DNA of 64,000 nt from DATDIC01 sp963764525 (GCA_963764525.1 CAVXTC010000008.1:62001-126000), one strand, 5' to 3'; positions 1-9,257 are shown, counted from the stretch's first letter. Notes: generated from the letters alone by a model not told the origin. Program-made: numbers and translations.

Positions 1-68
1 GTCCTTCCCCAGTCCCTTCCCGGGCTCGCCTCGCGACCCGACCTCCCCCGAAACGGGAGAGATGGTCG

Positions 69-989
69 CTAAGTCCCTACAAGCCCGCGGGCGAACTCCA
101 TCGCATCGAACGGGCGCAGGTCGGTCGCCTGCTCGCCCACGCCCACCGCGTGAACCGGCAAGCCGAAGGTTTCCGCCAGCGCCACCACGATGCCGCCGCG
201 CGCGCTGCCGTCCAGCTTGGTCACCACCAGGCCGGTGACATTGACCATTTCCTTGAACACCTTCACCTGCTGGATGGCGTTCTGCCCGGTGGTTGCATCC
301 AGCACCAGCAGCACCGAATGCGGCGCCGTCGGGTCCTGCTTGCGCATGACACGGATGATCTTGGTCAGCTCATCCATCAGCACGGATTTGTTGTGCAGCC
401 GGCCGGCGGTATCGATCAGCAGCACGTCGGCACGCTGGTTCGCCGCCCGGGTCAGCGCGTCGAACGCCAGTCCCGCCGCATCCGCGTTGGGCGGACCGGC
501 AATCACCGAAGATCCGGTCCGCTGCCCCCACACCTGAAGCTGCTCCACCGCGGCGGCGCGGAACGTATCACCGGCAACCATCACGCAGGTAAGACCGCGC
601 TCGCGGTATTGCTGCGCCAGTTTGCCGATCGTGGTGGTCTTGCCGGTGCCGTTGACGCCGACCACCAGCACCACGTGCGGCTTGCGCTCTGGGTCCAGCT
701 CCAGCCGGCGGGCGACCGGGTCAAGGATCGCGGCGATTTCTTCGGCCAACGCCTGTTTGATCTCGTCGTCCGTAACCTCCTTGCCGAACCGGCTGCGGCG
801 GAACGCGGCGATCACCCGGGCCGCCGCCTCGGTGCCGAGGTCGGCGGAGATCAACAGGTCTTCCAGCTCCTCCAGCGCCGCGTCATCCAGGCGGCGCTTG
901 CGGAACACCTGGGTGATCCCGCCGCCGAGCTTCTGCGTGCTGCGCGACAGCCCTTCCTTGAGCCGCGAGAAGAAGCCGCCCAACGCCAT
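69..989 (-). CDS. ftsY: Signal recognition particle receptor FtsY
   Basis: GTPase that docks SRP-ribosome complexes at the inner membrane for co-translational insertion of membrane proteins. The 306-residue product has a short basic N-terminal region, a helical N domain (about residues 35-95) and a GTPase G domain. The G1 loop GVNGTGKTTT is at residues 111-120, followed by DTAGR and TKLDG. The length is normal for an alphaproteobacterial FtsY with a short acidic A domain. It lies 16 bases downstream of mtaB on the same strand and is probably the last gene of a dapF-mtaB-ftsY transcript. The reading frame is intact. Confidence 0.97.
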   Translation of the reverse strand: MALGGFFSRLKEGLSRSTQKLGGGITQVFRKRRLDDAALEELEDLLISADLGTEAAARVIAAFRRSRFGKEVTDDEIKQALAEEIAAILDPVARRLELDPERKPHVVLVVGVNGTGKTTTIGKLAQQYRERGLTCVMVAGDTFRAAAVEQLQVWGQRTGSSVIAGPPNADAAGLAFDALTRAANQRADVLLIDTAGRLHNKSVLMDELTKIIRVMRKQDPTAPHSVLLVLDATTGQNAIQQVKVFKEMVNVTGLVVTKLDGSARGGIVVALAETFGLPVHAVGVGEQATDLRPFDAMEFARGLVGT

Positions 990-1005
990 TATGGACTCTG
1001 GGCCA

Positions 1006-2235
1006 TCAGGCGGCCTCGGCCAGCATCGCCTCGTCGGTCGCGCCGGTGATGCGGGCGGCGATCAGCCGGCCGGCCGCGGCAGGAGCAATAAGCCGCACCG
1101 GGGCGAAGTGCTCGGAATGCCCTGTCGAGGCCGTTTCCGTCAGCAACGTTACCACATGCCCAAGCTGCGCGGCGTAGAAGCGCCGGGCGACGAGCTGGCC
1201 CGCCGCGCGCAGCCGGGCCGCCCGTTCGCGCCGCAGCGGCACCGGAACCGCCGGCATGCGCGCTGCCGGCGTGCCGGGCCGCTCGCTGTAGGGAAACACG
1301 TGCAGGAACGGCAACCCGGCCTCGGTGACGAAGGCCAGCGTCTCCTGGAACAGCGCCTCGGTCTCGGTCGGAAAGCCGGCGATCAGGTCGGCGCCGATGG
1401 CGATGCCCGGCCGCAGAGCGCGGGCCCGGGCAATGGCGCCGCGCGCGTCAGCCGCCAGATGCCGCCGCTTCATGCGCTTGAGCACCAGGTCGCTGCCCGC
1501 CTGCAGCGACAAATGCAGATGCGGCATCAGCCTCGGTTGCTCGGCGATCTGCCGCCACAGCGCGTCGTCGATCGCCGCCGGGTCGAGCGATGACAGCCGC
1601 AGCCGCGGCAACTCCGGCACCAAAGCCAGTAACCGGCGGACCAGTTGGCCTAGGCTCGGGCGGCCCGGCAGGTCGGTGCCATAGCTGGTGATATCGACGC
1701 CGGTCAGCACCAGTTCCTGATAACCGGCCGCCACCAGAGCGCGGGTCTGCGCGACGATGGCGCCGACCGGCACGCTGCGGCTGGGCCCGCGGCCGAACGG
1801 GATGATGCAGAACGTGCAGCGGTGATCGCAGCCTTGCTGCACCTGCACGAACGCCCGCGCCCGGCCGGCGAAATCGGTTACCAGATGCGCCGCCGTTTCG
1901 CGCGCTGCCATGATGTCGGACACCGCACTGCCGGCTTCGGGCGCCCAGCTTTCCGGGCGCAGCTTCTCGGCATTGCCCAGCACTCGCGTCACGCCAGGCA
2001 GTTCCGCCCACGCCGCCGGGTCGATCTGCGCGGCGCAGCCGGTCACCACGATCCGCGCACCCGGATGGTTTCGCGCGGAACGGCGGATCGCCTGGCGAGC
2101 CTGGCGTTCGGCCTCGGCGGTAACAGCGCAGGTGTTGATGATGATGGTATCGCGCAGCGCCGCTGCATGGCCGCGCATGACCTCGCTTTCATACGCGTTC
2201 AACCGGCAGCCGAAGGTCAGGATTTCGACGCTCAT
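1006..2235 (-). CDS. mtaB: tRNA t6A37 methylthiotransferase MtaB
   Basis: Radical-SAM methylthiotransferase converting t6A to ms2t6A at position 37 of ANN-decoding tRNAs. The 409-residue protein starts MSVEILTFGCRLN. UPF0004-domain cysteines are at 10, 36 and 67, and the radical-SAM cluster CxxxCxxC (GCDHRCTFC) at 136/140/143. The start chosen is the ATG at 2235, whose ATGA overlaps the dapF stop and indicates translational coupling. The same frame stays open about 450 bases further upstream, but that part is antisense-like and runs through dapF. A C-terminal TRAM-like segment is present. A MiaB assignment is less likely given the CRLN form of the first motif. Confidence 0.93.
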   Translation of the reverse strand: MSVEILTFGCRLNAYESEVMRGHAAALRDTIIINTCAVTAEAERQARQAIRRSARNHPGARIVVTGCAAQIDPAAWAELPGVTRVLGNAEKLRPESWAPEAGSAVSDIMAARETAAHLVTDFAGRARAFVQVQQGCDHRCTFCIIPFGRGPSRSVPVGAIVAQTRALVAAGYQELVLTGVDITSYGTDLPGRPSLGQLVRRLLALVPELPRLRLSSLDPAAIDDALWRQIAEQPRLMPHLHLSLQAGSDLVLKRMKRRHLAADARGAIARARALRPGIAIGADLIAGFPTETEALFQETLAFVTEAGLPFLHVFPYSERPGTPAARMPAVPVPLRRERAARLRAAGQLVARRFYAAQLGHVVTLLTETASTGHSEHFAPVRLIAPAAAGRLIAARITGATDEAMLAEAA

Positions 2236-3056
2236 GGCAACTCGACGGTGCCGGTGAAGGCGGTGGCGACCGGCCCGGTCATCAGCACGTGGTCGTTGTC
2301 CAGCCACTCGATGACCAGTTCGCCGCCATCGACCGTCACGGTGGCGAGCCGCCCGGTCAGCCCCCGGCGGTGCGCGTTGACCAGTGCCGCGCACGCACCG
2401 GACCCGCAGGCACGGGTCAGCCCGGCGCCGCGTTCCCACACCCGCAGCCGGATGCGGTCCGAGGCGAGCACCTGGGCCACGCCGATATTGGCCCGTTCGG
2501 GGAAGATCGCGTCGTGCTCCAGCCGGGGGCCGAGGCGTTCGATCGGGATGGCGGCAATGTCCGGCACGAAGAACGTGGCGTGCGGGTTGCCCATGCTGAC
2601 GGCGGCAGGATCGGCCAGCGGCCCGGCGGTCAACTCCAGGTGCAGCGTGTCGGCGGGTCGCGCCAACGGAATGTCGCGCCAATCGAGCCGCGCAGGTCCC
2701 ATATCGACGGTGACGCGATCCGGGCCGAGCACGGTAGCCCGCAAATTGCCGGCGGCCGTGCGGATCGCGAAGCTCTGCCGTCCAGTTTCCCCGGCGAGCA
2801 AAGCGGCGACGCAGCGGGTGGCGTTGCCGCAGGCGCCGGCCTCCGCTCCGTCCGGGTTGCGGATGCGCATGAAGGCATCTGCGTCGGTGCCATCGGGCGC
2901 CGGCTCGATGGTAATAAGCTGGTCGCAGCCGATGCCGGTGCGGCGATCCGCCAGCGCGGCGGCGCCGGCCGGCGTAAGCCCGAGCGGGGCCGCGCGCTCA
3001 TCGAGCACGACGAAATCGTTGCCACAGCCATGCATCTTCACGAACGGGACGCGCAT
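2232..3056 (-). CDS. dapF: Diaminopimelate epimerase
   Basis: Epimerises LL- to meso-diaminopimelate in lysine and peptidoglycan biosynthesis. The 274-residue protein begins MRVPFVKMHGCGNDF, which sets the ATG at 3056; the frame extends upstream without family similarity. The two catalytic cysteines are visible: C76 in GACGNATRC and C217 in RACGSGAC. The substrate-loop sequences are conserved. It overlaps mtaB by four bases. The frame is intact. Confidence 0.96.
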   Translation of the reverse strand: MRVPFVKMHGCGNDFVVLDERAAPLGLTPAGAAALADRRTGIGCDQLITIEPAPDGTDADAFMRIRNPDGAEAGACGNATRCVAALLAGETGRQSFAIRTAAGNLRATVLGPDRVTVDMGPARLDWRDIPLARPADTLHLELTAGPLADPAAVSMGNPHATFFVPDIAAIPIERLGPRLEHDAIFPERANIGVAQVLASDRIRLRVWERGAGLTRACGSGACAALVNAHRRGLTGRLATVTVDGGELVIEWLDNDHVLMTGPVATAFTGTVELP

Positions 3057-3351
3057 GGCGGCTGATATAGGGCGCGCGACGGGGGTTGGCCATGCGCGCG
3101 GGTCCGACATCGCCCGGCTCGGCGGCTTCTGGCTTGGACCTGACCACCTGACCGCCCGGGGTCGCCGGCTTCCTTGCGGCCGAACTTCAAGGGGCAAATC
3201 CTGTCCGTCGATAGCGTCTACGCGGCGCATTACGCAATGATCGCTGCGACCGCCCGCGCCTATGGCGCCTTCGTTGATTGCGGCATCACCTGATCGACCC
3301 CTGGTCAGACCGAAAACTGAGCGGCAATCCGACATATCGGGCCACAAGAAA
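3057..3351. other. Intergenic region upstream of dapF
   Basis: This 295-base stretch separates the dapF start from the end of the broken fic gene. I see no convincing gene. It should contain the dapF-mtaB-ftsY promoter, but no clear -35/-10 pair was picked out by eye. Confidence 0.4.
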
Positions 3352-4337
3352 CTACCGCGCCGCCAAGCCGTAACTGGTGTTCTTGCTGCCGCCCTCATTG
3401 CGGATCAGCACACCCTGATCGCTCAGCTCCTTGGGGTCGCGCTGGGCGGTCGGCAGGGAACGTCCGGCGAGCGTTGCCCATTTCCGTGCGGTCAGGTTGC
3501 CTTCAAATCCATCGAACAACCGGTTGAGCGTCGATCTCTGCCGCTCATTGAGCGGCACGAGAGCGTGCCGATGCCACAACTCGGCCTCGCGCAGGACACT
3601 CGCGCAGGCCAGCTCGGCCGCGTCAAGCGACCCGGACAGACACTGGACGAACCAGAGCAGTCGCGCGGTGATATCAAGATCGTCTCTTTGGGTGCGCTCG
3701 AGCGATCCGTAATAGCTGGCACGATCGCGGCGGATCTGGGAGGAAAGACTGTAGAACCGCCGCGGGGAATGTTCCGAACGCGCGAGGCTCATGTCGGCCA
3801 GCGCCCGCGCGACGCGACCGTTGCCGTCTTCAAACGGGCGGATGGTCACAAACCAAAGGTGAGCGATGGCGGCATGCAGGACGCCGTCGATCGATAACGG
3901 GTCATCGAACCACGCAAGAAAGGCCCGCATCTCCGCATCGATCCGTGCGGCGGTCGAGGCCGCCATGGCAACAAAGCCGCGTCCCGCGCTCTGAGCTCGG
4001 CTGCGCAGTTTCGGGTTGCATCGAGTGTCATCTCGACAATGCCGTCCGCCCGCCGGTCCTCCGGACCGAGCGCCGCGTCAGGAACACCTAGCCGGCGGGC
4101 GACCGACGAACGCACGCTGGCACGGTTGAGGATTTCGCCTTCAATTTCGGCGTTCTTGACTGCTTCCTCGGTAACTGCCTGCAGTTCCGCCTCGGTCTGG
4201 AGCGCAAATCCCAGCCGTTCCATGCGACCGAGCAGACGGCCCTGCTTCAGGTGCGCCAAGGCCAATGGCTGCGCGAGCTTGTCGGCGCTCCAGCGGAAAT
4301 GAGGCCAGTCGGGCAATTCCCAGATATACACATTCAC
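3352..4337 (-). pseudogene. Fic family protein (DUF4172 + Fic), frameshifted, deleted, active-site His lost
   Basis: Fic proteins transfer AMP or related groups to target hydroxyls. The N-terminal part (from 4337, MNVYIWELPDWPHFRW...) is a DUF4172 domain including an inhibitory-helix-like AEIEGE. The C-terminal part (from about 3966 to 3352) carries the Fic core in another frame. About 50 residues normally joining them are missing, so this is a deletion plus frame change near 3960-3990. The catalytic motif reads IRPFEDGNGR where the family has HPFxxGNGR: the codon is CGC (Arg) rather than CAC (His). Even if re-joined the enzyme should therefore be inactive. The neighbour Uma2 gene is broken as well. 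Confidence 0.8.
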
Positions 4338-4393
4338 CTCATGATTTGAGGTGAATTTGGGGTATTCGCCTCACCGGGCAAGGCCCTGCGGTG

Positions 4394-4962
4394 TCAGGCC
4401 GCGTAGAACGCCTCGACGAGCACTGTGATGCCAGGCGGATCGAGCCGCAGGCTGCCTTCGCCGATGATCCGCGTCTCGATCCGCTCGCCGTCGCGCCGGT
4501 GGTGGATCACCTGCCGCCGATCGGCGCGCACGATCAGGTAATGCCGCACCGACGCGACCCGGAAGTAATCGGCAAGCTTGTCGCCGGAATCGGTGGTGCG
4601 CGTGCTGGGAGAGGTGACCTCGACAATTATGACCGGATCAGGGACCGCGACGGCCGCATCATCCAGCCGATCGCCGCATCGGACGACCGCGTCGGGCTCA
4701 TAATCGGTGCCTTCGTCGATCTCGATGGTCATTCCGTCGGTGAACGCCTCGCATGCGGCGCCCGCCGTCACTGGATGGCGGCTTTCAGCGCGACATGGAT
4801 GTTGGCCTTCACCCGGTTGTGCGCCGCGCGCTCCGGCGCCATCAAGATCACCTCGCCGCCGACCCGCTCGGCGCGCCGTCCGGTTTGCTCGGCCCAGCGC
4901 CGGTATTCCTCGCGGCTCATGCGCAGCGGTGCGGTCGGCGGCGTGGCTCTGCGGTCGCTCAT
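4394..4962 (-). CDS. Uma2 family endonuclease (DUF820), frameshifted
   Basis: PD-(D/E)XK-fold family of putative nucleases, often multicopy and of unclear role. The N-terminal half (MSDRRATPP..., start 4962) ends in a stop at 4768-4770 after ANIHVALKAAIQ. The C-terminal half continues in another frame from about 4790 as ACEAFTDGMT and contains YEPDAVV and the PVIIVEVTSPST strand with the conserved Asp and Glu. One single-base indel near 4770-4790 restores a protein of roughly 188 residues. It could be a true pseudogene or a sequence error. An intact relative lies at 44385-44969. Confidence 0.75.
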
Positions 4963-5028
4963 GCCGATCATCGTAGCCGATCGGCGGGACCGGTGCCATG
5001 CTGAGCGAGACCAACAAGGGGCGTCGGC

Positions 5029-5889
5029 ATGACACCAGGTCTCAGCGCGCTGATCGACGGAGCGGACCCGGTGTTCGCGCCTCTGGTGCTCAATCCGCTG
5101 ATGGCCAAGCTCGCCGAGCGTGCGGGTTTTCCGGCGCTGTATCTCGGCGGCGGGGCGATGGGCTACCTGACCTGCTTCACCGAGGCCAATCTGTCGCTCA
5201 CTGAGATGTGCCGCGCGGCGCTGGATATCCGCGCCGCCTGTCCGTTGCCGCTGATACTGGATGGCGCCTGCGGCTGGGGTGATCCGATGCACCTGCGCCG
5301 CACCATCGGCATGGCAGAGGCCGCCGGTTTCAGCGCCATCGAAATCGAGGATCAGATCCTGCCCAAGCGGGCGCACCACCATATCGGCATCGAGCACCTG
5401 ATCGACGCGCCGCTGATGGTGGAAAAGGTGCGCGAAGCGGTGGCGACGCGGCGTTCGGCGGAGTTTCTGATCATCGCCCGGACCAATGCGGTGCGCGACA
5501 TCAGCATGGATGAAGCGCTGCGCCGCGGCGAGGCAATGAAGGCGGCCGGAGCCGACATCCTGTTCCTGACCGCGCGGCGGCCCGAGGATGTGCGCCATAT
5601 CGCCGAGCGGTTGCCGGCGCCGCTGATGTACATGTTCCTCGGCGGCGGCGTTACCCGGGCGGGCATCCCAATCCCCGAGTTGCATCGGATGGGTTATCGG
5701 CTGTTCGTCGATGCGCAGGCGCCGTTGCTGGCGATGCACCGCGCCCTGCGGGATTGCTATGCAGCGCTGCGTGCCGGCGACGCGGATCCGCTGCTCGGCA
5801 CCGACGGGCAGGCCGAACAGCAATTGGTGCATGAGACGATCGATCTGGAGCTGCTGCTGGCGATCGAACGACGGACGGTGGAGCGCTGA
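5029..5889 (+). CDS. Isocitrate lyase/PEP mutase superfamily protein
   Basis: A 286-residue TIM-barrel protein of the isocitrate lyase/phosphonomutase superfamily, whose members cleave or form C-C or P-C bonds of small 2-hydroxy or 2-oxo acids such as methylisocitrate, oxaloacetate or phosphonopyruvate. Visible family features are the substrate loop ALYLGGGAMG, the metal-binding strand PLPLILDGACGWGDP, AIEIEDQILPKR (in place of the usual KKCGH) and IIARTNAVRD. The exact substrate cannot be told from the sequence. The KKCGH change argues against a classical isocitrate or methylisocitrate lyase and fits oxaloacetate-decarboxylase-like branches. The frame is intact and the gene is monocistronic. 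Confidence 0.85.
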   Translation: MTPGLSALIDGADPVFAPLVLNPLMAKLAERAGFPALYLGGGAMGYLTCFTEANLSLTEMCRAALDIRAACPLPLILDGACGWGDPMHLRRTIGMAEAAGFSAIEIEDQILPKRAHHHIGIEHLIDAPLMVEKVREAVATRRSAEFLIIARTNAVRDISMDEALRRGEAMKAAGADILFLTARRPEDVRHIAERLPAPLMYMFLGGGVTRAGIPIPELHRMGYRLFVDAQAPLLAMHRALRDCYAALRAGDADPLLGTDGQAEQQLVHETIDLELLLAIERRTVER

Positions 5890-5942
5890 GTAGGGTCATC
5901 CGCGGGGGCGCCAGCCCTGGTTGCTTCCGTGCCGGGTTCAGC

Positions 5943-6203
5943 GTGGATCCCCGGATCATCATCCCGTTGGCCGCGGCGCGCTTCACATATTCCCCGCCCG
6001 GCGGCCTCTTGGCCGATCCGGACATGCACTTTTCCAACTATCAATTCTGTGCAGTGAATTTCAACGGCCCGACCAGCGCGCCCGAACCGGGATCATTGAC
6101 CCTTCTGGGCGTGGCACTCGCCGGTCTTGGGCTGATGTCGCGCCGCAAGAGGCGAACCGTTCTCGTTGCATCTGCAAAGCCGCGGCATCGTCCCAAACGA
6201 TAA
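5943..6203 (+). pseudogene. Orphan PEP-CTERM sorting-signal fragment
   Basis: An 86-residue reading frame (GTG start) ends in a textbook PEP-CTERM tail: APEPGSLTLLGVALAG, then the rest of the hydrophobic helix and the basic cluster SRRKRR. This is the C-terminal signal recognised by exosortase/EpsH systems on exported proteins tied to exopolysaccharide. Only about 30 residues precede it, with no signal peptide, so it is most likely the 3' remnant of a longer gene truncated or frameshifted upstream. It implies the genome encodes or once encoded an exosortase. Confidence 0.65.
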
Positions 6204-6240
6204 CGTTTCGGCGATGCAGGCGCCGTGCCGGTCCTGGGTC

Positions 6241-6280
6241 CCCCTCTCCTTGTGGGAGGCTCCCACAATGGGAAGGGGAG
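6241..6280. terminator. Long palindrome between PEP-CTERM fragment and response regulator
   Basis: The sequence forms a hairpin with a perfect inner stem TTGTGGGA/TCCCACAA around a GGC loop, flanked by an imperfect CCCCTCTCC/GGGGAG outer stem. It sits just past the stop of the minus-strand response regulator and could terminate that operon. It also resembles dispersed intergenic palindromes of this group. Confidence 0.5.
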
Positions 6281-6294
6281 CGAGCACCGGCGCC

Positions 6295-6660
6295 TCACTG
6301 CCCGTCGTTCAGGACTCGCGTCACCGTCTGCTCCAGCATCGCGATCCGAAACGGCTTGCGCAGGAACGCCGCATAGCCATCGACCGTCGTCGCCACACTG
6401 GTTTCCGGCAGCGAGCTCATCATCACCACCGGAATGTCGCGATACCTCGCATCTCCTGCCATGGCCCGCAGCATGCCGGGGCCATCGAGCACCGGCATCA
6501 TCAGGTCCAGCAGAATAAGGTCGGGTCGCGTCTCGGCCAGACGTTCGAGCCCTTCGCGCCCATTCAGCGCGGTCACCACCACGTACCCGGCCTCGAGCAG
6601 CACGTCTTCGAGCACCTCCAGGATGCTGATCTCGTCATCGACGATGAGCACGGTGGGCAT
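6295..6660 (-). CDS. Single-domain response regulator (CheY-like receiver)
   Basis: A stand-alone receiver domain of 121 residues with no output domain. The acidic pocket is D8-D9, the phosphoacceptor is D52 (LLDLMMP), with S82/S83 and K102 (LRKPF) in the expected places. It follows the KaiC-like gene by two bases, and the histidine kinase lies just beyond, so these three form a signalling module. The kinase is the obvious phosphodonor. The output is likely protein-protein, for example on the KaiC-like ATPase, but this is inference. Confidence 0.93.
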   Translation of the reverse strand: MPTVLIVDDEISILEVLEDVLLEAGYVVVTALNGREGLERLAETRPDLILLDLMMPVLDGPGMLRAMAGDARYRDIPVVMMSSLPETSVATTVDGYAAFLRKPFRIAMLEQTVTRVLNDGQ

Positions 6661-6662
6661 GG

Positions 6663-8174
6663 TTATTTCACGGCCGATTGCGGCGGCAGCTTCGACCCGG
6701 TCGAATAGCGTTGCCCGACTTCAGCCAGGATCGCCTCCGCCCCGCTGGAATCCGGAGCGATCACAATCCCCGCATCGGTGATCGAGAACTCGCGCAACGA
6801 CGTTTCGCTGGCGCGATCGCGCATCTTCAGCACCGAAATCATCCGATGCACGCTGGAACGCAGCTCGACAAAGCGCAGGATCACCACATTGTCGGCAACG
6901 CCCGGCGCGCTGCCCAGTGACCAGCCGCTCAATGGCGGCGCCGCCGCCAGGCCGGCAAGGTCGGCGTGCGCGGTGTAGATGGTCGCCACATCAAGCGCGC
7001 GCAGCTCGTTGCTCAGGGCCGAGAACACGTGACCCAGGCGGGCCGGTTCGGACGCCAGAGCCGCAAAGCCGCCGAGACCATCGATCACCAGACGGCGAAC
7101 GCCGCGCCGGCGGACCGCGGCAAGCATCCGCTGGCAGACCTCATCGATCATGCCTTCGGTGGTGGCCTGCCACAGCAGTTCGACCGCGCCGTTCCCAGTA
7201 TCCCCGTCCAGCCGCAAGCCCCAGCGACTTCGCCTTGGCCAGGATCGCCGTCGGGCTCTCGTTCAGGCCGAAATACAGCCCCGGCTCGTCCGGCGTGCTT
7301 TGGGCCAGCAGATGCAGCCCCAACGTGGTCTTTCCGGTGCCAGTCGGCCCCACCAGCAGCGTGATCGAATAGCGCGGAAGCCCGCCGCACATCATGGCGT
7401 CGAGCGTGGCGAGCCCGGTCGGCACCGGCGCACTGTCCACGTCACCGGCAACCACCGCAGCGCCAAGCCATGCTTCGGTGCGCGGATAGACGGTGATGCC
7501 GCGTCCGGTGATATCAAATGAATGCACGCCGCGCAGGTATCCGCCGCCGCGCATCTTGCGCACCTGCAGGTCACGCTCGGCGCGCCGCCCGTACAGCCGG
7601 CTGGCCAGTTCGATGAACGCCATCGACCATGGTGTGCTCAGGCGGCTGCGGGTCGAACGAACCCGCCGTCAGCAGCAGAATCGTGCAGCCGGTCATCGTG
7701 GCCTGGGTCTGCAACTCATTGAGGAACCGCTTGAACGCGCGCGTCGATTCGCTGCTTTCGGCGGCGGCGACGAAGCCATCCAGCACCAGCATGGTGGCCC
7801 CGCGCGCCTGCACCTCGCGGCGGATCAGGTCGCGCAGGCCGGGCAGCCCGTCCCGCTCCAGCACACCAAAGGCGCTGAGATAGGTCAGCTTCGACGGAAT
7901 CGCGGCAGCGTCGAAGAAATCGAGAAGCCCGATATGCATCAGCATGCGGGCGTGGCTCTCGGCCAGCAGCGTCATGAAAACCGCGCGGCCGCCGCGGGCG
8001 ACGTGGTTGAAACAGAGCTGGTTGCCAAGGATCGTCTTCCCGCTGCCGGGATCGCCCTCGATGAGGAAAATGCCGTCCCGCAGAAAGCCGCCGCAAAGAA
8101 TTACATCGAGTTCCCGGAATGCCGGTGGGCACCCGTTCATTGGTCGGCCGATCAGCCGCTGGCGCGGTCACCAT
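6663..8174 (-). CDS. KaiC-like two-domain RecA-fold ATPase, three frameshifts
   Basis: Circadian-clock KaiC family ATPase with duplicated RecA domains; in bacteria without KaiA/B these usually act in stress or redox signalling. Four frame segments join into about 500 residues. MVTAPAADRPTNERVPTGIP starts at 8174. Domain 1 follows (ELDVILCGGFL, P-loop GDPGSGKT), breaking at about 8113 where CCGGG should be CCGG. From about 7620 comes FIELASRLYGRRAERDLQVRK, then domain 2 with P-loop GPTGTGKTT. From about 7220 comes RLDGDTGNGAVELLWQ to the end at 6663; dropping one G from a GGGG run restores SLGLRLD. All segments keep family residues, so the indels look like base-level errors. The start overlaps the histidine kinase end by about 20 bases. 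Confidence 0.85.
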
Positions 8175-9003
8175 CACTCATCCCTTGTTGCCGTGGCAGC
8201 GTTACGATGAAGTCGGAGCCGGCACCGGGCTGGCTGGAAATCGCGATCTCCCCGTGCAGCGCCGACACAAGCTGCTGCGCGACCCACAGACCGATGCCGA
8301 AGCCGCCGTGCGGGCGCTGGCGCACCGCCCGCTCGAACCGGCCGAAGATGCGCGCCTGATCGTCCGCCGAAATGCCGACCCCGTGGTCGCGCACGCTCAG
8401 CCTGGCAATCGCGCTGTCGGAGGTCAGGGAAATCGCGATCGGTTGTCCCGCACCGTACTTGATGGCGTTGGAAATCAGGTTCTCGGTGACCTGTTCCAGC
8501 GCCAGCCTGTCCCATCGGCCCGAGACCCCGGTCTGCACCGCGACGTTCAGCGGGGATCCGGCCCGATCGGCCAACGGGGACAGTGCCGCAACGCTCTGCC
8601 GCACCAGTTCGGACAAATCGACATCCGCAAGCTCCGGGCGAAACTGGCCAGACGAGATGCGGGAGACATTCAATACGGCAACCGCGCGTTTGAGCAGCGT
8701 GCCGATGGCCCGATCGAGCCGTTCCAGTCCGGCGACGAACTCGGCCCCGACCGGCAGTCGCCGGGCGAGCTTCAGCAGCAGCTCGACCTGACCGCTGACG
8801 GGCACCATCGGATTGCGCAATTCATGCGCGGCCACGGCAATGAACTCGTCGCGCGCCTGAACCTCCGCGGTCAGCTCGGCGACGCGGGCCTCCAGCGCCG
8901 CCACGCGGCTGGCCAGGCTCTGGCGCTTCGGGGGTTCGCGCCCCGGTGGCACCGGCCCGGCGCCACGCCTGAGGCCGTCATGGACCACTGATCGCGCTTC
9001 CAT
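8152..9003 (-). CDS. Sensor histidine kinase, soluble
   Basis: A 283-residue HisKA/HATPase_c kinase. After a coiled-coil-like segment (about residues 30-50) comes the H box VAAHELRNP with phosphoacceptor H60. The N box is ENLISNAIKYG, the G1 box VRDHGVGIS and the G2 box GGFGIGLWVAQQL. No transmembrane segment or PAS domain is visible, so the input must come from another protein, probably the overlapping KaiC-like ATPase. It overlaps the preceding CoxF-like gene by 26 bases, tying this module to the oxidase operon. Confidence 0.93.
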   Translation of the reverse strand: MEARSVVHDGLRRGAGPVPPGREPPKRQSLASRVAALEARVAELTAEVQARDEFIAVAAHELRNPMVPVSGQVELLLKLARRLPVGAEFVAGLERLDRAIGTLLKRAVAVLNVSRISSGQFRPELADVDLSELVRQSVAALSPLADRAGSPLNVAVQTGVSGRWDRLALEQVTENLISNAIKYGAGQPIAISLTSDSAIARLSVRDHGVGISADDQARIFGRFERAVRQRPHGGFGIGLWVAQQLVSALHGEIAISSQPGAGSDFIVTLPRQQGMSDGDRASG

Positions 9004-9250
9004 TGTGCCTTTCTGTCTGACCTGCGGCCGCGGCGACAGCGACGGGAGCGGTCAGAACATCAGGCTTCAACGCTACGGCCTGGGGATGGGTGGCACAAGG
9101 AGCATGGCTCCCGGGCATCGCTAGGATCTGGGTCATTTTCACGATCGTGATCGCATAGAACAGGGCGCTGAGCCCCAGCAGCACGATCAGCAGCGCCCAG
9201 TTGCGAACGCGGCGGCGACGCCGGGCCTCATTGTCGGGGTCGGTTGCCAT
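8978..9250 (-). CDS. CoxF-like small membrane protein of the oxidase operon
   Basis: The start at 9250 gives MATDPDNEARRRRRVRNWAL, a basic N-terminus followed by one transmembrane helix (LLIVLLGLSALFYAITIV), then a low-complexity Ala/Pro tail. Short single-helix proteins of this kind sit between ctaB and ctaG in many alphaproteobacterial oxidase operons and are annotated CoxF or assembly proteins. The tail beyond the helix is longer than usual and overlaps the histidine kinase start. The usual ctaG and coxC genes do not follow. Confidence 0.7.
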   Translation of the reverse strand: MATDPDNEARRRRRVRNWALLIVLLGLSALFYAITIVKMTQILAMPGSHAPCATHPQAVALKPDVLTAPVAVAAAAGQTERHNGSAISGP

Positions 9251-9257
9251 CGACAGC

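Noticed and set aside
4768..5832. A 354-codon minus-strand frame over the isocitrate-lyase-like gene
   Set aside because: Only its last part (from 4971) is real Uma2 sequence; the rest is antisense to a well-supported gene with no family features.
6663..8174. Programmed ribosomal frameshifting in the KaiC-like gene
   Set aside because: Three breaks, similar breaks in unrelated genes, and no slippery-site or hairpin pattern; indel errors explain them better.
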